In this document: positions 61,536-64,000 of the stretch, piece after piece | Layout of the letters: every line of letters starts with the position of its first letter | Numbering within the stretch: the first letter of the stretch is position 1 | Origin: Amblyornis subalaris | Taxonomy: Eukaryota > Chordata > Aves > Passeriformes > Ptilonorhynchidae | Length of the DNA stretch: 64,000 bases | Direction: 5' to 3' | Assembly: GCA_018881555.1 (NCBI GenBank) | Contig: JACAXG010000239.1 | Span: 248,001-312,000, forward strand | The notes under the pieces: model-generated | Seen by the model: only the letters and a program-made list of their open reading frames with translations | What the model was told of the DNA's origin: nothing | Database searches by the model: none | Program-made: the position numbers and the translations under genes

Positions 61536-64000
61536 TATTGTCATGTGCATATGTCTGTACCTGGAACTATGGTCCTCATTCAGATGTTTATTTGTGTGCT
61601 GCTTGTTCCCTTATAAAGCTGAATTCAGGTCGTAAATCTGACTATGCAGCTGCTGAAATATTTGACATTGTTTTCTAAATAGGACCATCCAAAGTAGGTG
61701 GAAAGAAAAGTAGAGAAGTTGCTCTCAAGCACTTGTTAAAATTTCTAAAAGAGGCCTGAAATATGTATACAATACATAAAAGAAATAATATATGTCTAGT
61801 CTGATAATGGAAATTGTAGGGCAATGTATTGTAACTAACCAACCAATTTTTCTGCTCCTCTGCAACTTTGGATTTTGTTACACTTCAGAAAACACATTTG
61901 TTCTTTAGTATCTGTTCATCCATTTCATTGCTAGGATGCTCAGATGCCTCCTAAAATACCAGTCATTGTTTACAGAGATAAAAATTATGTTTTCTGATGG
62001 CTGCCAAGTGGCTAATTAACAACAAAGTATATCCCAATTTATTTTTTTCAAGGGTTTGTTTGCTTGTTTTTAGTAATTATACTAAAATAATTACTTCTTA
62101 AACACTAATTTGAAAAGAACAAACTTCACTGTGGAGAAAAATGTTCTCAGTATACATTCAAAAATATAAATGTAGTATCCATCCTCTGGGTTTTTTAACA
62201 CTGCAGAAATGTATCTCAGGGATGAATGCGCTTATGTTGAGATCAGATAGCATCCCGGAAAATGGTAATTAAGAAGAATAAAAAAAATTCTTTCAGAACT
62301 AAATGTATCTGTAAAAAGAAACCAGAGGTCTTATAGAAGACTGATGGGAAGACCTGCTGCTGCATGAAGGGAACGATTTGCCTCTCCAGGAACACTAAAC
62401 CACACCATGATGAATAACGAGCCAGGGAATGGCAATCAATATGGTTGCAACATCATTTCTTGCTGGATAGGGTGTTAGAGATGGCATGGATTAACTCATA
62501 CAACATAGACATTATGAGTAGCTGTATTTCACTTTCTGCTTTACTATATAACATTTTAAATATGCATGTAAACTAAGTTGGAATTTCTTGGCAATGGCAT
62601 CAAATTATGTTCAAAGTTGTTTATAATGGAGAAGAGGATTTATCTGATTAAATTAATACGTTTCTCAACTAGACATTCTTAAAATGAGAACAGTTTTATG
62701 GGAAAAGAAAAATTCTCTTTTACTTGCCAACACTGCTGAGCTCTTACCTAGTTTTCTTTAACTGAGAATGCATCTCTCATTCTCACATCACAAGCAGGCA
62801 ACTGCAATCAGTGGCAAACAGTGAAGATTAGAGAACATGTATACTTANAGGCTATGGAAAATCTTGCTATTCCACTTTTTGCAAGTGGAAAGCAGTGGAA
62901 AGTGGCAGTAAATTACTAGCAGTGATTCAGCAGTGATGAGGAGCTATTCCGATAAATTAGAAATTGTGAAATAGTAATAAGAAAAATGTCATTTAAAATA
63001 TAACATATAAAGTTGTCACGCTTTATGTAATATTGCATATACTCAATACATGAAAGATTTAAGGGCTCTAAAGCACTATAAACTGTTTGTTGGGTTTCAG
63101 GAGACTCTATGGACTACATGAATTTTTCAAAATTGGCTACCTCAAAAGGGGCAAAAGAAATGGTTTGTGGGGCTTATTGCACTGAAACTCAGTAGGTTGG
63201 AGCTGCAGATGTAGATAGGTGCTTTCAGCTGGACNGGGACAGTGGCCTGTGTATTATTCCCATTTGCTCTCCTCTGACTTCAGACTTTTGCTGTGCTAGA
63301 GTAAGGAATTTTCACTTAAATATCAAAGACATAGTCTTTGATATATAGCACAATAAATAAGTTTGATTCAAACAGGGGCTTCTGGGCATTACTCTAAAGC
63401 AAATAAATATTTCTCCACACACTTACAAAAATCTCTTAGAAGATATTAGGGTTGTATATTCAAGCACATTCAAGTTAGGAACAGCTATATTTATGGTTTC
63501 TCATGTGCTTTTAATTCTACCACATTGTATAGCCACCTGGTATGATAAATGGTTTCTTCTGGAGAAAAAGAACAGCTATGAAACATGCTGAATTTTATTA
63601 CATATCACAAGCCTGACATTACTATATATTTGTGAGTTTGTTTTTCGGAACTAAACCAGGGTCTTTCAGAGCATTTCAATATCTTGTTGATTAAAAAAAT
63701 GAGGGGATAGAATTTATATTTAAAAGTAATATTCCTTCCCTTTCACATATCAGCAGTTTGCCTCTTGGCCCTTAATCACTCCAAGAAAGCATAGGCCTTC
63801 ACATCATCCAGAGGATTTACTACATTTTGACACCTCCATCAGAAAAGATCCTTTATCAGGAAAGAGAGGAAACCAGCTAGATCCAGAGCTGAGTATGACC
63901 CAGTTTTGATGCTGCTACATAATGAGAACTGAGTGGACTGGGCTGAACTGGTGGCAATACTTCAGCATGGGCAGGGGTACTGACCTATAACTGGTTGCAC
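61536..64000. other. AT-rich intergenic DNA, no gene seen
   Basis: No open frame of note and no recognised transposon. Confidence 0.55.

Overview
The window looks like a piece of a bird nuclear chromosome. It carries many CR1 LINE fragments ending in ATTCTGTG-type 3' tails, several LTRs of avian endogenous-retrovirus type, mostly AT-rich non-coding DNA, and one intron-containing vertebrate gene. Single N bases are scattered throughout. The species cannot be fixed from the sequence alone.

The only gene I can support is KCNV1 (Kv8.1), an electrically silent voltage-gated potassium-channel subunit, on the + strand. Three coding exons (34131-34612, 36382-36908, 44641-45152) join in frame to a complete 506-residue protein. 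It has a T1/BTB domain with a zinc motif, S1-S6, a TVGYGD filter and the altered PIA hinge in S6. Exon 1 lies downstream of a strong CpG island (about 33.0-34.1 kb). Intron 1 is 1.77 kb and intron 2 is 7.73 kb; intron 2 holds a 2.3-kb sense-strand CR1 that ends about 125 bp before exon 3. The first candidate poly(A) signal is at 45483.

Left of the gene (1-33 kb) there is, in order: the 3' end of a class II (ERVK-like) retrovirus, with a broken integrase tail, a transmembrane-like env remnant, a polypurine tract and an LTR; an old minus-strand CR1 apparently split by an unexplained block with a 73-bp tandem duplication; a minus-strand LTR at 7.4-7.9 kb; CR1 pieces at 11.4, 13.8, 17.1, 20.2, 22.0 and 32.0 kb; a hexanucleotide array at 15.9 kb; and LTRs at 18.9, 24.4 and 26.6 kb.

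Right of the gene (45.5-64 kb) is a gene-poor stretch. It has a CR1 interrupted by a 0.28-kb insert (48.0-48.6 kb), a well-preserved ERVL-type LTR with a near-perfect target duplication (53.9-55.0 kb), a CCTCT pentanucleotide array (56.2 kb) and an LTR-like block with a TATA box and a TG/CG tract (61.0-61.5 kb).

I found no CRISPR array, operon, RNA gene or new multi-gene system. Nearly all other open frames are chance frames, simple-repeat frames or CR1 fragments. The points most worth a second look are the G-run beside the exon 2 acceptor, the nested insertions, the repeat-expanded LTRs and one orphan exon-like block at 50.29-50.41 kb.
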